The notes under the pieces: generated by a model
Told to the model about the DNA's origin: nothing
Seen by the model: only the letters and a program-made list of their open reading frames with translations
The model's database searches: none
Program-made: the position numbers and the translations under genes
Assembly: GCF_024448695.1 (NCBI RefSeq)
Contig: NZ_JAMOHY010000002.1
Coordinates: 124,001-188,000 of the forward strand
DNA: 64,000 nucleotides
Reading direction: 5' to 3'
Origin: Stutzerimonas stutzeri
Lineage (GTDB): Bacteria; Pseudomonadota; Gammaproteobacteria; Pseudomonadales; Pseudomonadaceae
In this document: in pieces, positions 1 to 8,889 of the stretch
Layout: every line of letters starts with the position of its first letter
Numbering within the stretch: the stretch's first letter is position 1

Positions 1-1110
1 CGCCACGCAGAGATTGCCGAGGAAGGTTCGGGCAATCCCCAGGGCGTGCTTTATCTCAAACTCTCGGCGCACGGTACGGCACTTTCACAGCTGGTGCTCA
101 GCGGCTTCGGCTACACCCGCCGGTTGCTGCGCAATCTGCAGCAGGGGCGGGACTGGGACGCCTGCGGGGTCTTGCAGATCGCCTTCGATGACAAGGAAGC
201 CGAGCGTCAGGCCGAGCTGGCCAGCGTGTTTCCAGCAACGCTGCTGCACCGGCTCGATTGCGCCCAGGCCGAACAACTGGCCGGCGTCGAGCTGCGCAAT
301 GGCGGCCTGTTCTACCCGGATGCCGGCTGGGCGCACCCTCCTGCGCTCTGTCGCTGGCTGATCAAGGACCCGGCCATCAAACTGCTCAAGCATTGCAATC
401 CCGTCGAGTTGCGGCGCAACGGCGAGCTGTGGCAGGCAATTGCGGACGGCGCGGTGCTGGCTGAAGCTCCCGTAGTCGTCCTTGCCGGCGCGGCGGATGT
501 GGCTCGTTTCGAGCAGAGCGCCTGGCTTCCGCTCAAGCGCATTCGCGGGCAAATCACCGGCCTGCCGATGACCGGAAAGAGCAGCGCCCTGCGTACCGTG
601 CTTTGCGCCAAGGGCTATGTCGCGCCCGCACGAGAGGGCCTGCATACCCTGGGCGCGAGCTTCAATTTCGCAGACACTGACCCGGCACCCAGCGCGGTCG
701 AACATCGCGCCAATCTGCAGATGCTGGAAGAAATCTCTGCCAGCCTGTATCAGCGTCTGCAGGCAGACGACTACCAGATCGACCAGTTGCAGGGCCGTGT
801 TGCCATGCGCTGCACCAGCCCCGACTACCTGCCGATCATCGGCCCGCTGGCCGAGGCCACGCTCTTTGCCGACGCCTATGCGGTACTCAGCCGTGACGCC
901 AGGCAGGTGCCGCAAACGCCCTGCCCCTGGCTGGACGGGCTTTACGTCAACACCGCCCATGGCTCGCGCGGCATGATCAGCGCGCCACTGTCCGGCGAGT
1001 TGCTCGCCGCCTGGATCGACGGCAACCCTCTACCGGTGCCGCGCGCCATTGCCGAAGCCTGCCATCCCAACCGTTTTCTGCTGCGCAAGTTGATCCGCCG
1101 AAACGACTGA
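1..1110 (+). CDS. mnmC: MnmC, C-terminal FAD-dependent oxidoreductase part (5' truncated by window)
   Basis: This is the C-terminal 369 residues of the bifunctional tRNA wobble-uridine enzyme MnmC. The frame is open to the left edge, so the N-terminal methyltransferase domain and the start lie outside the window. The visible part is the FAD-dependent oxidoreductase domain, which in the family converts cmnm5s2U34 to nm5s2U34 before methylation to mnm5s2U34. A glycine-rich stretch near the C-terminus (NTAHGSRGMISAPLSGELL) resembles the C-terminal flavin-contacting segment of DAO-fold oxidases. A short gap separates it from the next gene. Identification rests on recognising the sequence; the missing half could not be checked. 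Confidence 0.85.
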   Translation, partial: RHAEIAEEGSGNPQGVLYLKLSAHGTALSQLVLSGFGYTRRLLRNLQQGRDWDACGVLQIAFDDKEAERQAELASVFPATLLHRLDCAQAEQLAGVELRNGGLFYPDAGWAHPPALCRWLIKDPAIKLLKHCNPVELRRNGELWQAIADGAVLAEAPVVVLAGAADVARFEQSAWLPLKRIRGQITGLPMTGKSSALRTVLCAKGYVAPAREGLHTLGASFNFADTDPAPSAVEHRANLQMLEEISASLYQRLQADDYQIDQLQGRVAMRCTSPDYLPIIGPLAEATLFADAYAVLSRDARQVPQTPCPWLDGLYVNTAHGSRGMISAPLSGELLAAWIDGNPLPVPRAIAEACHPNRFLLRKLIRRND

Positions 1111-1183
1111 AACAACAGTTCTTGCACTGGCTCTCAGGCGCGCTAACATACCCCACCCCGTATAGCGAACTCTGGAAGACCCC

Positions 1184-1738
1184 ATGAAAGCCATCACCCT
1201 GCTCAGTCTCGGACTCTTCTCGCTTGCTGCCAGTGCCGAACCCCTCACCCCTGAAGCGCTGCAGCAGGAAGCGAGCGCGCTGATCAAGCCATTTGCCGAA
1301 CAGCTGCTGGGCACGGTGAAAAAGGCCAAGGCCGAAGGCGGCCCTTCCCAGGCCATCGAAGCCTGCCAGTTGCTGGCGCCGGATATTGCCCGCCAGCACA
1401 GCCAGGCGCCTTGGCAGATCGGGCGCACTGCACTGAAAGTACGCAATCCGGATAATACCGCCGACGCCTGGGAACAGCAGGTGCTGGAACACTTTGCCAA
1501 GCAGGCCGCTGCCGGCACACCCTTGACCCAGTTGCGCCACGGCGAAGTGGTCGATGGCGAATACCGCTATATGCAAGCCATCGGCACGCAGGCTGATTGC
1601 CTTAGCTGCCACGGCGAGAAGATCGAACCGGCTCTGCTTGGCCTGCTCGATACGCGCTATCCCGAGGATCAGGCCCGCGGTTTCCGCGAAGGCGATCTGC
1701 GTGGCGCCTTCAGCCTGCGTCGCACCCTGCCGCAATAA
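1184..1738 (+). CDS. Exported DUF3365-type c-type haem-binding protein
   Basis: This 184-residue protein has a signal peptide (about residues 1-18, ending SAASA) and one c-type haem motif, CLSCH, at residues 139-143. It is followed by a segment (RYPEDQARGFREGDLRGAFS) typical of the DUF3365/Tll0287-like family. These are periplasmic haem-binding sensor-like domains that occur alone or fused to kinases; this one stands alone. The precise role is unknown. A GC-rich hairpin downstream probably ends its transcript before the NAGGN operon. The family call is moderately sure; a redox or gas-sensing role would be inference. Confidence 0.7.
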   Translation: MKAITLLSLGLFSLAASAEPLTPEALQQEASALIKPFAEQLLGTVKKAKAEGGPSQAIEACQLLAPDIARQHSQAPWQIGRTALKVRNPDNTADAWEQQVLEHFAKQAAAGTPLTQLRHGEVVDGEYRYMQAIGTQADCLSCHGEKIEPALLGLLDTRYPEDQARGFREGDLRGAFSLRRTLPQ

Positions 1739-1808
1739 GCCTGCGGACCTGGTGTCGCCGGAGTTTCGCTGCTGATCTTGCACTAATCCGCCGCCGCACA
1801 GCGTTCAG

Positions 1809-1846
1809 CCCGGCCCGAAGCGATTCCTTCTCGCCGGGCCGGCTTT
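1809..1846 (+). terminator. Probable intrinsic terminator after the haem protein gene
   Basis: Perfect 8-bp arms CCGGCCCG (1810-1817) and CGGGCCGG (1835-1842) flank a 17-nt loop and are followed by CTTTGT. The T-run is short, so efficiency is uncertain. It separates the haem protein gene from the NAGGN operon. Confidence 0.45.
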
Positions 1847-1931
1847 GTCGCCCGCACAGCAGTCGGAAAAGCTGAACTTCAATGACCGCCTGCCAGTCAC
1901 ACTCCCCAACGGCTTAACCGGTAAGGAACCT

Positions 1932-3704
1932 ATGTGTGGCATAGCTGGCGAACTTCGCTTTGATAATCAACCGGCGGATCTGGCCGCCGTTGAACGCATC
2001 ACCCACCACCTGACCTCGCGCGGCCCGGACGCCTGTGGCTTCAATAGTCAGGGGCCGCTTGCGTTCGGTCATCGGCGCCTGAAAATCATGGACTTGTGCG
2101 AGGCCTCAGGCCAGCCGATGATCGATTCGGCGCTGGGCCTGTCGATGGTCTTCAACGGTGCGATCTACAACTACCCTGAACTGCGCACCGAGCTTGAAGG
2201 GCTGGGCTACCGCTTCTTTTCCGAAGGCGACACCGAGGTACTGCTCAAGGGCTTTCATGCCTGGGGCGAGGCCCTGCTGCCGCGCCTGAACGGCATGTTC
2301 GCCTTCGCCATCTGGCAGCGCGATGCGCAGGAACTGTTCATCGCCCGCGACCGGCTCGGCATCAAGCCTTTATACCTGTCGCAAACCGGCGACCGTCTGC
2401 GCTTCGCGTCGAGCCTGCCGGCGCTGCTCAAGGGCGGCGATATAGCAGGCGTGCTGAACCCGGTGGCGCTCAATCACTACATGAGCTTTCACGCCGTGGT
2501 GCCGGCCCCGGATACGTTGATCGCCGGCATCGAGAAACTGCCACCGGGCACTTTCATGCGGGTCGATGCCCACGGCAAAGCGAGCCAGCACCGCTGGTGG
2601 CAACTGCAGTTCGGAGCCCGTGAAGACGAGCAGAACTACAGCTTCGAGGACTGGCAGGAACGTACCCTGGCAGCATTGCGTGATTCCGTGGCGCTGCGCC
2701 AGCGGGCGGCGGTAGACGTGGGTGTGCTGTTGTCCGGCGGCGTCGATTCGAGCCTGCTGGTCGGCCTGCTACGTGAAGCCGGTGCGGCAGACAACCTGCT
2801 GACTTTCTCCATCGGATTCGAGGATGCCGGTGGCGAGCGCGGCGATGAATTCAAGTATTCCGACCTGATCGCCAGGCACTACCAGACCCGCCATCACCAA
2901 CTGCGCATTCAGGAAAAAGAAATCCTCGAACAGCTGCCCGCCGCCTTCCAGGCCATGAGCGAGCCGATGGTCAGCCACGACTGCATTGCCTTCTACCTGC
3001 TGTCGCGCGAGGTCTCAAGACACTGCAAGGTGGTGCAGAGCGGCCAAGGCGCGGATGAACTGTTCGCCGGCTATCACTGGTATCCACAGGTCGATGGCGC
3101 CGAAGACCCGGCGGCGGCTTATCTCGCAGCCTTCCGTGACCGCAGCTATGAGGAGTACGCCGAAACCATGCAAGCGCAATGGGTCAAGGGCGACTTCTCC
3201 GGGGATTTCGTGCGTCGGCACTTCGTCCAACCCGGCGCCGATGCGGCAGTGGACAAGGCGCTGCGCATCGACAGCACCGTGATGCTGGTCGACGATCCGG
3301 TCAAGCGCGTGGACAACATGACCATGGCCTGGGGCCTGGAAGCGCGCGTGCCGTTCCTCGATCACAATGTTGCCGAGCTTTCGGCGCGCATTCCGGCCAA
3401 GTACAAGCTACCCGGTGGCGGTAAATACGTACTCAAGGAAGCCTCACGCAAGGTCATCCCCGCCGAGGTCATCGACCGGCCCAAAGGCTATTTCCCGGTA
3501 CCCGGTCTAAAACATCTGCAAGGCGTCACCCTGAACTGGGTGCGCGAGCTGCTGACCGACCCAAGCCAGGATCGCGGCCTCTACAACCCGGCCATGCTGG
3601 ACAGGCTGCTCAACGATCCCGAAGGCCAACTGACGCCGCTGCGCGGCTCCAAACTCTGGCAACTGGCAGCGCTCAACCTGTGGCTGAGCGAACAGGGGCT
3701 CTGA
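1932..3704 (+). CDS. asnO: N-acetylglutaminylglutamine amidotransferase (asparagine synthetase-like)
   Basis: This 590-residue protein has the architecture of glutamine-dependent asparagine synthetase. An N-terminal class II glutaminase domain begins Met-Cys-Gly-Ile, with Cys2 as the nucleophile after Met removal. An ATP-pyrophosphatase domain follows, with P-loop SGGVDS at residues 268-273. The start at 1932 is fixed by the need for Cys2 and by a TAAGGA ribosome site just upstream, although the frame is open further 5'. Followed by a GNAT/ATP-grasp ligase and an M42 peptidase, it matches the amidating enzyme of the NAGGN pathway described in Sinorhizobium and Pseudomonas. It probably converts N-acetylglutaminylglutamine to its amide under osmotic stress. 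Confidence 0.88.
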   Translation: MCGIAGELRFDNQPADLAAVERITHHLTSRGPDACGFNSQGPLAFGHRRLKIMDLCEASGQPMIDSALGLSMVFNGAIYNYPELRTELEGLGYRFFSEGDTEVLLKGFHAWGEALLPRLNGMFAFAIWQRDAQELFIARDRLGIKPLYLSQTGDRLRFASSLPALLKGGDIAGVLNPVALNHYMSFHAVVPAPDTLIAGIEKLPPGTFMRVDAHGKASQHRWWQLQFGAREDEQNYSFEDWQERTLAALRDSVALRQRAAVDVGVLLSGGVDSSLLVGLLREAGAADNLLTFSIGFEDAGGERGDEFKYSDLIARHYQTRHHQLRIQEKEILEQLPAAFQAMSEPMVSHDCIAFYLLSREVSRHCKVVQSGQGADELFAGYHWYPQVDGAEDPAAAYLAAFRDRSYEEYAETMQAQWVKGDFSGDFVRRHFVQPGADAAVDKALRIDSTVMLVDDPVKRVDNMTMAWGLEARVPFLDHNVAELSARIPAKYKLPGGGKYVLKEASRKVIPAEVIDRPKGYFPVPGLKHLQGVTLNWVRELLTDPSQDRGLYNPAMLDRLLNDPEGQLTPLRGSKLWQLAALNLWLSEQGL

Positions 3705-3743
3705 CCGGCACGGCAAGCGAGGCACACAACTCAAGGAATGCAC

Positions 3744-5522
3744 ATGCAGAAGTCTCAAGCATACGGGCAGCGATTGTTGCGCGGACAGGCTCCGACCTAC
3801 GAACGGCTCCAGGCGCGCCTGGCCGGCGACGGCCAGGCTGAGCAGTCAGGCCCGGTCACGCTGCATTGCGGCTGGGGGCGGATTCTGGTGGGTCATACCT
3901 ACGCCGAACCGGCGGAGCTGGCCGCGGACCTGCTGGGCGAGCAAGCCGGTGAACGCGACATCGCCCTCTATGTCGCCGCGCCGCATCAGGTGCTCGCCCA
4001 TGCGCCACAGCAGCTGTTCCTCGACCCCTCCGACACCCTGCGCATCTGGTTCACCGATTACCGCCCGGCACGCCGCAGTTTTCGCGGTTTCAGCATTCGG
4101 CGTGCGCAAAGCGAAGCGGACTGGAAGGCAATCAATGGCCTCTACCAGTCACGCGGCATGCTGCCGGTCAATCCCGAGCTGTGTACGCCGCGTGAGAAAG
4201 GCGGCCCCGTCTACTGGCTGGCCGAGGACGAAGATTCCGCTCAGGTCATCGGCAGCGTGATGGGCATCAATCACCAGAAGGCCTTCAATGACCCGGAAAA
4301 CGGCTCCAGCCTCTGGTGCCTGGCGGTTGCGCCCAGCTGCACCCGCCCAGGCGTCGGTGAAGCGCTGGTACGGCACCTGATCGAGCAGTGCATGGGGCGC
4401 GGCCTGGCCTATCTGGATCTCTCGGTACTGCACGACAACCATCAGGCCAAAGCGCTCTATGCCAAGCTCGGCTTTCGCGATTTGCAGACCTTTACCGTCA
4501 AACGCAAGAACAGCTTCAACCAGCCGCTATTCCTGGGTCCCGGCCCGGAAGCGACGCTCAACCCCTACGCCCGAATCATTGTCGACGAAGCGCGCCGGCG
4601 CGGCATCGAGACCAGCATCGATGACGCCGAGGCCGGCCTGTTCACCCTGACCCAGGGCGGTCGCCGGGTGCGTTGTCGCGAATCGCTGTCGGACCTCACC
4701 TCAGCCGTGAGCATGACCCTTTGCCAGGACAAGTGCCTGACCCATCGCACCCTGGCGCGTGCCGGCTTGCGCCTGCCAGCCCAGCAGTTGGCGGGCTCAG
4801 TCGAAGACAACACCACCTTTTTGCACGAACACGGCAGCGTGGTGGTCAAGCCCGTCGATGGCGAACAGGGCCAAGGGGTATCGGTGGACCTGCGCAGCAG
4901 CGACGATGTCGAGGAAGCCATCGTCCGGGCACGCCAGTTCGATCAGCGCGTACTGCTGGAAAGCTACCACCCGGGGCTGGACCTGCGCATTGTGGTGATC
5001 GGCTATGAAGTGGTCGCCGCCGCAATTCGCCGACCCGCGGAAGTCGTAGGTGACGGCAGCCGCAGTATCGGCCAGCTGATCGAGACCCAGAGCCGTCGCC
5101 GCCAGGCCGCTACAGGCGGTGAAAGCAGCATCCCGCTGGATGATGAAACCCGGCGCTGCCTGCAGGATGCAGGCTACGACTACGACAGCATCCTGCCCTG
5201 CGGCCAGCATCTGGTGGTTCGGCGTACCGCCAACCTGCACACCGGCGGCACCCTTGAGGATGTCACCGAGCAACTGCATCCCGAACTGGTAGAAGCCGCC
5301 GTACACGCAGCACGCGCACTGGATATTCCGGTGGTTGGGCTGGATCTGCTGATCACGGCGCCAGACCAGCCCGAATACGTTTTCATCGAAGCCAACGAGC
5401 GTGTCGGCCTGGCCAACCATCACCCCCAGCCAACCGCCGAGCGTTTTATCGACCTGCTGTTTCCCCTGAGCCACAGCGCCGGCCTGGCCCATTCTCAGCA
5501 ACCTGAACAGGAGCGCAAGTGA
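3744..5522 (+). CDS. ngs: N-acetylglutaminylglutamine synthetase (GNAT plus ATP-grasp)
   Basis: This 592-residue two-domain enzyme has a GNAT acetyltransferase domain at roughly residues 100-260 (LAVAPSCTRPGVGEALVRHL acetyl-CoA region). A C-terminal ATP-grasp ligase domain spans roughly 320-575, with VVVKPVDGEQGQGVSVDL as the lysine/glycine loop and FIEANERVGLANHHPQ as the metal-binding segment. In the NAGGN pathway it acetylates glutamine and joins a second glutamine. AAGGA at 3733-3737 is correctly spaced for ATG 3744 but overlaps the alternative ATG 3738, so 3744 is preferred. It is 39 bp after asnO and overlaps the next gene, so it is clearly one operon. Confidence 0.88.
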   Translation: MQKSQAYGQRLLRGQAPTYERLQARLAGDGQAEQSGPVTLHCGWGRILVGHTYAEPAELAADLLGEQAGERDIALYVAAPHQVLAHAPQQLFLDPSDTLRIWFTDYRPARRSFRGFSIRRAQSEADWKAINGLYQSRGMLPVNPELCTPREKGGPVYWLAEDEDSAQVIGSVMGINHQKAFNDPENGSSLWCLAVAPSCTRPGVGEALVRHLIEQCMGRGLAYLDLSVLHDNHQAKALYAKLGFRDLQTFTVKRKNSFNQPLFLGPGPEATLNPYARIIVDEARRRGIETSIDDAEAGLFTLTQGGRRVRCRESLSDLTSAVSMTLCQDKCLTHRTLARAGLRLPAQQLAGSVEDNTTFLHEHGSVVVKPVDGEQGQGVSVDLRSSDDVEEAIVRARQFDQRVLLESYHPGLDLRIVVIGYEVVAAAIRRPAEVVGDGSRSIGQLIETQSRRRQAATGGESSIPLDDETRRCLQDAGYDYDSILPCGQHLVVRRTANLHTGGTLEDVTEQLHPELVEAAVHAARALDIPVVGLDLLITAPDQPEYVFIEANERVGLANHHPQPTAERFIDLLFPLSHSAGLAHSQQPEQERK

Positions 5523-6721
5523 CCACCCGAATTCCCGAGCCCGATCTCAACTACCTGCAGCGCGTACTGCTGGAAACCCTCGCAATCCCCAGCCCCACCG
5601 GCTTTACCGACACCATTGTGCGTTACGTGGCCGAACGCCTGAAGGAACTGGACATTCCCTTCGAGCTGACCCGGCGCGGCACCATCCGCGCCACGCTCAA
5701 GGGACGCCTGGACAGCCCCGACCGCGCCATCGCTGCGCATCTGGACACCATCGGCGCAAGCGTTCGTGAAATCCATGACAGCGGTCGCCTGGGCCTGTCC
5801 CCGGTGGGCTGCTGGTCGAGCCGCTTTGCCGAAGGTAGCCGTGTCAGCGTGTTTACCGACGAGGGCGTGATTCGCGGCAGCGTCCTGCCACTGCTCGCCT
5901 CGGGGCATGCCTTCAATACCGCTGTCGATACCATGCCCATCAGTTGGGATCATGTCGAACTGCGCCTGGATGCCCGCACTGCAAGCCGTGCCGACACCCA
6001 GGCAATAGGCGTCAACGTGGGCGATTTCGTCGCCTTCGATCCAATGCCGGAATTCACCGACAGCGGCTATATCAGTGCGCGCCATCTGGATGACAAGGCC
6101 GGCGTGGCCGCCCTGCTGACCGCGCTGAAAGCCGTGGTCGAAAGCGGCCAGGAACTGCCCATCGATTGCCATCCGCTGTTCACCATCACCGAGGAGACCG
6201 GCTCCGGCGCGGCAGGTGCGCTGCCCTGGGACGTCAGCGAATTCGTCGGCATCGACATTGCTCCCACGGCCAAGGGCCAGGAATCCAGCGAGCATGCCGT
6301 TACAGTCGCCATGCAAGACTCGGGCGGCCCCTACGACTATCACCTGTCGCGACACCTGCTCAAGCTGGCGAGCGCTCAGGATATTCCTGTACGCCGTGAT
6401 CTGTTCCGCTACTACCACAGCGATGCCCAGTCGGCGATTGCCGCCGGCCACGATATCCGCACGGCATTGCTCGCGTTCGGCTGCGACGCCACCCACGGTT
6501 ATGAACGTACCCATATCGACAGCCTGACAGCCATGAGCCGGTTGATTTGCGCCTACCTGCTCAGCCCGCCGGTGTTCGCCAGCGACGCTCACGCAGGGAA
6601 GCACTCGCTGGAAAACTTCAGTCACCAGCTCGAACACGTGACGCAAATGGAAAACGATACGCGGGTGCCGCCAGTCGACGCGATTCTCGACAGGCCAACG
6701 GAGGGCAGGAAGGACACCTGA
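5519..6721 (+). CDS. M42-family metallopeptidase of the NAGGN operon
   Basis: This 400-residue protein starts with GTG inside the stop of ngs (GTGA overlap), so translation is probably coupled. Likely co-catalytic zinc features are AAHLDTIG, LDDKAGVAALL, TEETGSGA and HGYERTH, in the order expected for M42 aminopeptidases. The third position behind the two NAGGN synthesis genes is conserved in pseudomonads. The role is probably turnover or processing of the dipeptide osmolyte, but the substrate is not proven. It is the last gene of the operon before yheU. Confidence 0.82.
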   Translation: MTTRIPEPDLNYLQRVLLETLAIPSPTGFTDTIVRYVAERLKELDIPFELTRRGTIRATLKGRLDSPDRAIAAHLDTIGASVREIHDSGRLGLSPVGCWSSRFAEGSRVSVFTDEGVIRGSVLPLLASGHAFNTAVDTMPISWDHVELRLDARTASRADTQAIGVNVGDFVAFDPMPEFTDSGYISARHLDDKAGVAALLTALKAVVESGQELPIDCHPLFTITEETGSGAAGALPWDVSEFVGIDIAPTAKGQESSEHAVTVAMQDSGGPYDYHLSRHLLKLASAQDIPVRRDLFRYYHSDAQSAIAAGHDIRTALLAFGCDATHGYERTHIDSLTAMSRLICAYLLSPPVFASDAHAGKHSLENFSHQLEHVTQMENDTRVPPVDAILDRPTEGRKDT

Positions 6722-6771
6722 GCCCGGCTGACGGTATGCTTGCCAACCCGCAGCCCGGCATACCCGCTCCC

Positions 6772-7002
6772 ATGCTCATTCCTTACGACCAGCTCGAACC
6801 CGACACCCTGACCCGCCTTATCGAAGATTTCGTGACCCGCGACGGCACCGACAACGGCGACGAAACCCCGCTTGAGACCCGGGTCGAACGGGTGCGTCGG
6901 GCGCTGACCAAGGGGACGGCGGTGATCGTCTTCGATGTGGATCATCAGCAATGCCAGCTGGCGCTCAGGCACGAAGTGCCGCGCGAGTGGCTGGACGATT
7001 GA
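6772..7002 (+). CDS. YheU family protein (UPF0270)
   Basis: This 76-residue protein begins MLIPYDQLEPDTLTRLIEDF, the conserved N-terminus of the YheU family. The length fits the family (about 70-80 residues), which supports the ATG at 6772 although the frame is open upstream. A conserved mid-segment TRVERVRRALTKGTAVIVFD is present. The molecular function is unknown. It may be cotranscribed with the NAGGN operon, 50 bp behind it, and it precedes a REP-like palindrome pair. Confidence 0.82.
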   Translation: MLIPYDQLEPDTLTRLIEDFVTRDGTDNGDETPLETRVERVRRALTKGTAVIVFDVDHQQCQLALRHEVPREWLDD

Positions 7003-7023
7003 GGAAACGTTCAGGACGTAATA

Positions 7024-7080
7024 TAGGGCCGAATTTATTCGGCCTTTGTACGACGCTGGTCGAATAAATTCGACCCTACA
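7024..7080. repeat. Paired REP-like palindromes (GAATTTATTC core)
   Basis: Two imperfect copies of one palindromic unit lie in opposite orientation 13 bp apart. The first is GGCCGAATTTATTCGGCC at 7027-7044 and the second is GGTCGAATAAATTCGACC at 7058-7075. The flanks TATAGGG and CCCTACA extend the similarity, so the second copy reads TGTAGGGTCGAATTTATTC on the minus strand. Each unit folds into an 8-bp stem. This is the layout of a bacterial interspersed mosaic or REP doublet between convergent genes. It may also end transcription of yheU and of the facing gene. Confidence 0.7.
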
Positions 7081-7095
7081 GGCTTGAAGACCGGT

Positions 7096-7518
7096 TCAGC
7101 CCAGCACGCCGCCGTCGCGCTCCCAGGCGCAGCGCATACGCAAGTCGCGCTGATGCGGGCTGTGTGAGCCGCTTTCGGTTTCCCAGCGGAAGGTATGCGT
7201 GCCGTTGAGTTCGGTTTCGAGATGAACCACCGCGCTGGTCCAATAGAGTTCGTCGAGCAGCGCCTCGAAGTTGCGCACCCACAAGGCCCATTCGTATTCC
7301 ACCGCCCGATAGCTGGCGCCGAAGTGGATCACCTGGGTCTGGTACAGCCCCTCATCCTGGCAGCAGGAAAACATTTCTCGCCCGATAAAAGGCCAACCCT
7401 CTCCCTGCGGCAGGCTGTCCAGCGCGCGAAGGTTGACGGCGCGGCGCAAGCGACACTGCTCGGCATCGGCGGAGGGCCAGCCGCGGATACTGCCGTAGAC
7501 GATGGATTCAGGCTCCAC
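7096..7518 (-). CDS. Conserved hypothetical protein, tryptophan-rich
   Basis: This 140-residue soluble protein belongs to no family I recognise. It starts with GTG at 7518, preceded by GGAGTGA at good spacing. It is rich in Trp, Glu and Arg (EYEWALWVRNFEALLDELYW) and has one Cys-Cys pair (FSCCQDEG). There is no signal peptide or membrane segment. It lies between the REP doublet and a divergent stretch before the MFS gene. Codon usage looks like that of its neighbours. Confidence 0.6.
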   Translation of the reverse strand: MEPESIVYGSIRGWPSADAEQCRLRRAVNLRALDSLPQGEGWPFIGREMFSCCQDEGLYQTQVIHFGASYRAVEYEWALWVRNFEALLDELYWTSAVVHLETELNGTHTFRWETESGSHSPHQRDLRMRCAWERDGGVLG

Positions 7519-7636
7519 AGGCTCACTCCAGAGAAAAGCCCGACATGTTCAACCAATTCCCGCCGGCATTCCAGAGCTTGGAGCCTTCAACTCGGGCGTC
7601 GCATCGCACAGGGGTGATGCACACCACACTTGCGCC

Positions 7637-8806
7637 TCAACCCGGTGTCGCGGCCTGGTCGCGGCGCGGCGCCAGGCCCAGCGCCAATACGGACATTGTC
7701 GCCGCCATGCACGCAAGCACCAGGAAAGGCCAGCGATAATCACCAGCAAGATCACGCCCCAGACCAGTCAATACCGGCGACAGGCACGCCAGACAATAAC
7801 CCGTACAAAGCATCATCGCAGTCAGGCGACTCACCGCCAGCGGCGTGCTCGCTTCATACATGGGCAGCACCAGCGACATGGAGAAGGTTCCATTCAGGGC
7901 AACTCCCAGCAGCATGCAGATCATCAGCGGCTGAACCTGCGGAATCCAGGCGATCAGCACCAGACAGGCTGTGGCCAGCACACCGCACCCCGCCATCAGC
8001 AAGTGCCGCTTGCCGAAACGCTGAGCCAGCCAGGGCAAAGCGAAAGCACTTGGCAAACCGATCAACATGAAACCGCTGAAGAAGGCATTGCTTTGCGCCA
8101 GATTGAAGCCGACCTCGTGATAACGCGCCACCAGCCAGGTCGCCAGCGCGTAAAACAGCCCGGCCTGCAGCGCGAAATAACAGCTCACCAACCAGGCTCT
8201 AGGATCGCCCCAGGGCAGGCCGGCGCGACTCTCGACGACCGGCTCCGGCTGGTTCGGCAAACGCCACCAGACCGCCAGCGCCAGTACCGCCGGAATCGCC
8301 CAGAGTGCCAACGCCCAGGTCCAGCGCTGTCCCAGCAGTTGCACTGCTGGCGCCGTCAGCACCACGCCGAGGGTGCCGCCAACCGCCATGCTCAACGAAT
8401 AGAACGCCGCCGTCTTGCCCATGCTGTCGAGGAAATAACGCTTGATGAAGCCCGACAGCAGCGGCCCGGCCACAGCGATTCCGGCACCGACCATAGCTGC
8501 AGTGGCGATCAGCAGTACCGCATTGTCGCCAAACAGGCGCAGCGCCAATGCCACACCGATCAGCCCCAGGCACAGCGCAATGGTCCGCTCCAGGCCGAAA
8601 CGTACCGCCAGGCGAGGCGCCAGTGGCGCCAGCAAGCCCATCAGCAGAACAGGCAAGGCAGTGGTCAGGCTGATCAGACCGCGACTCAGATCAAGCGCTT
8701 CGGCGATACGCTCGATCAAGGGCGCAAAGGAGGTAATGCCAGGACGCAGATTGATGGCGGCGAGCACTAGAGCCAGCATGAGCAGCCAGCGGGATGGATT
8801 GTTCAC
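7637..8806 (-). CDS. MFS transporter, CynX/NimT family
   Basis: This 389-residue polytopic membrane protein has about 12 hydrophobic segments. The N-terminal motif ALVLAAINLRPGITSFAPL is characteristic of the CynX/NimT (cyanate or 2-nitroimidazole) branch of the major facilitator superfamily. The start is GTG at 8806 with AGGA about 7 bases upstream. No cynR, cynS or cynT gene is nearby, so cyanate transport is not supported and the substrate remains unknown. It lies downstream of the SDR gene on the same strand but is separated from it by about 80 bp. Confidence 0.75.
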   Translation of the reverse strand: MNNPSRWLLMLALVLAAINLRPGITSFAPLIERIAEALDLSRGLISLTTALPVLLMGLLAPLAPRLAVRFGLERTIALCLGLIGVALALRLFGDNAVLLIATAAMVGAGIAVAGPLLSGFIKRYFLDSMGKTAAFYSLSMAVGGTLGVVLTAPAVQLLGQRWTWALALWAIPAVLALAVWWRLPNQPEPVVESRAGLPWGDPRAWLVSCYFALQAGLFYALATWLVARYHEVGFNLAQSNAFFSGFMLIGLPSAFALPWLAQRFGKRHLLMAGCGVLATACLVLIAWIPQVQPLMICMLLGVALNGTFSMSLVLPMYEASTPLAVSRLTAMMLCTGYCLACLSPVLTGLGRDLAGDYRWPFLVLACMAATMSVLALGLAPRRDQAATPG

Positions 8807-8889
8807 AGTGAATCCTGAAACCGGACCGGGAGCGGACCGGCCACCCTACTCCCGCCTCTTTGTCCGGGCAAGCCTTTTGGACCTGTCAG

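Noticed and set aside
5495-6646. A 383-codon open frame on the minus strand
   Set aside because: It is antisense to the M42 peptidase gene, which has clear catalytic motifs; the antisense product shows no domain.
7502-8770. A 422-codon open frame on the plus strand
   Set aside because: It is a shadow of the CynX/NimT-type transporter gene. The product is a Gln/Arg/His-rich low-complexity sequence without family character.
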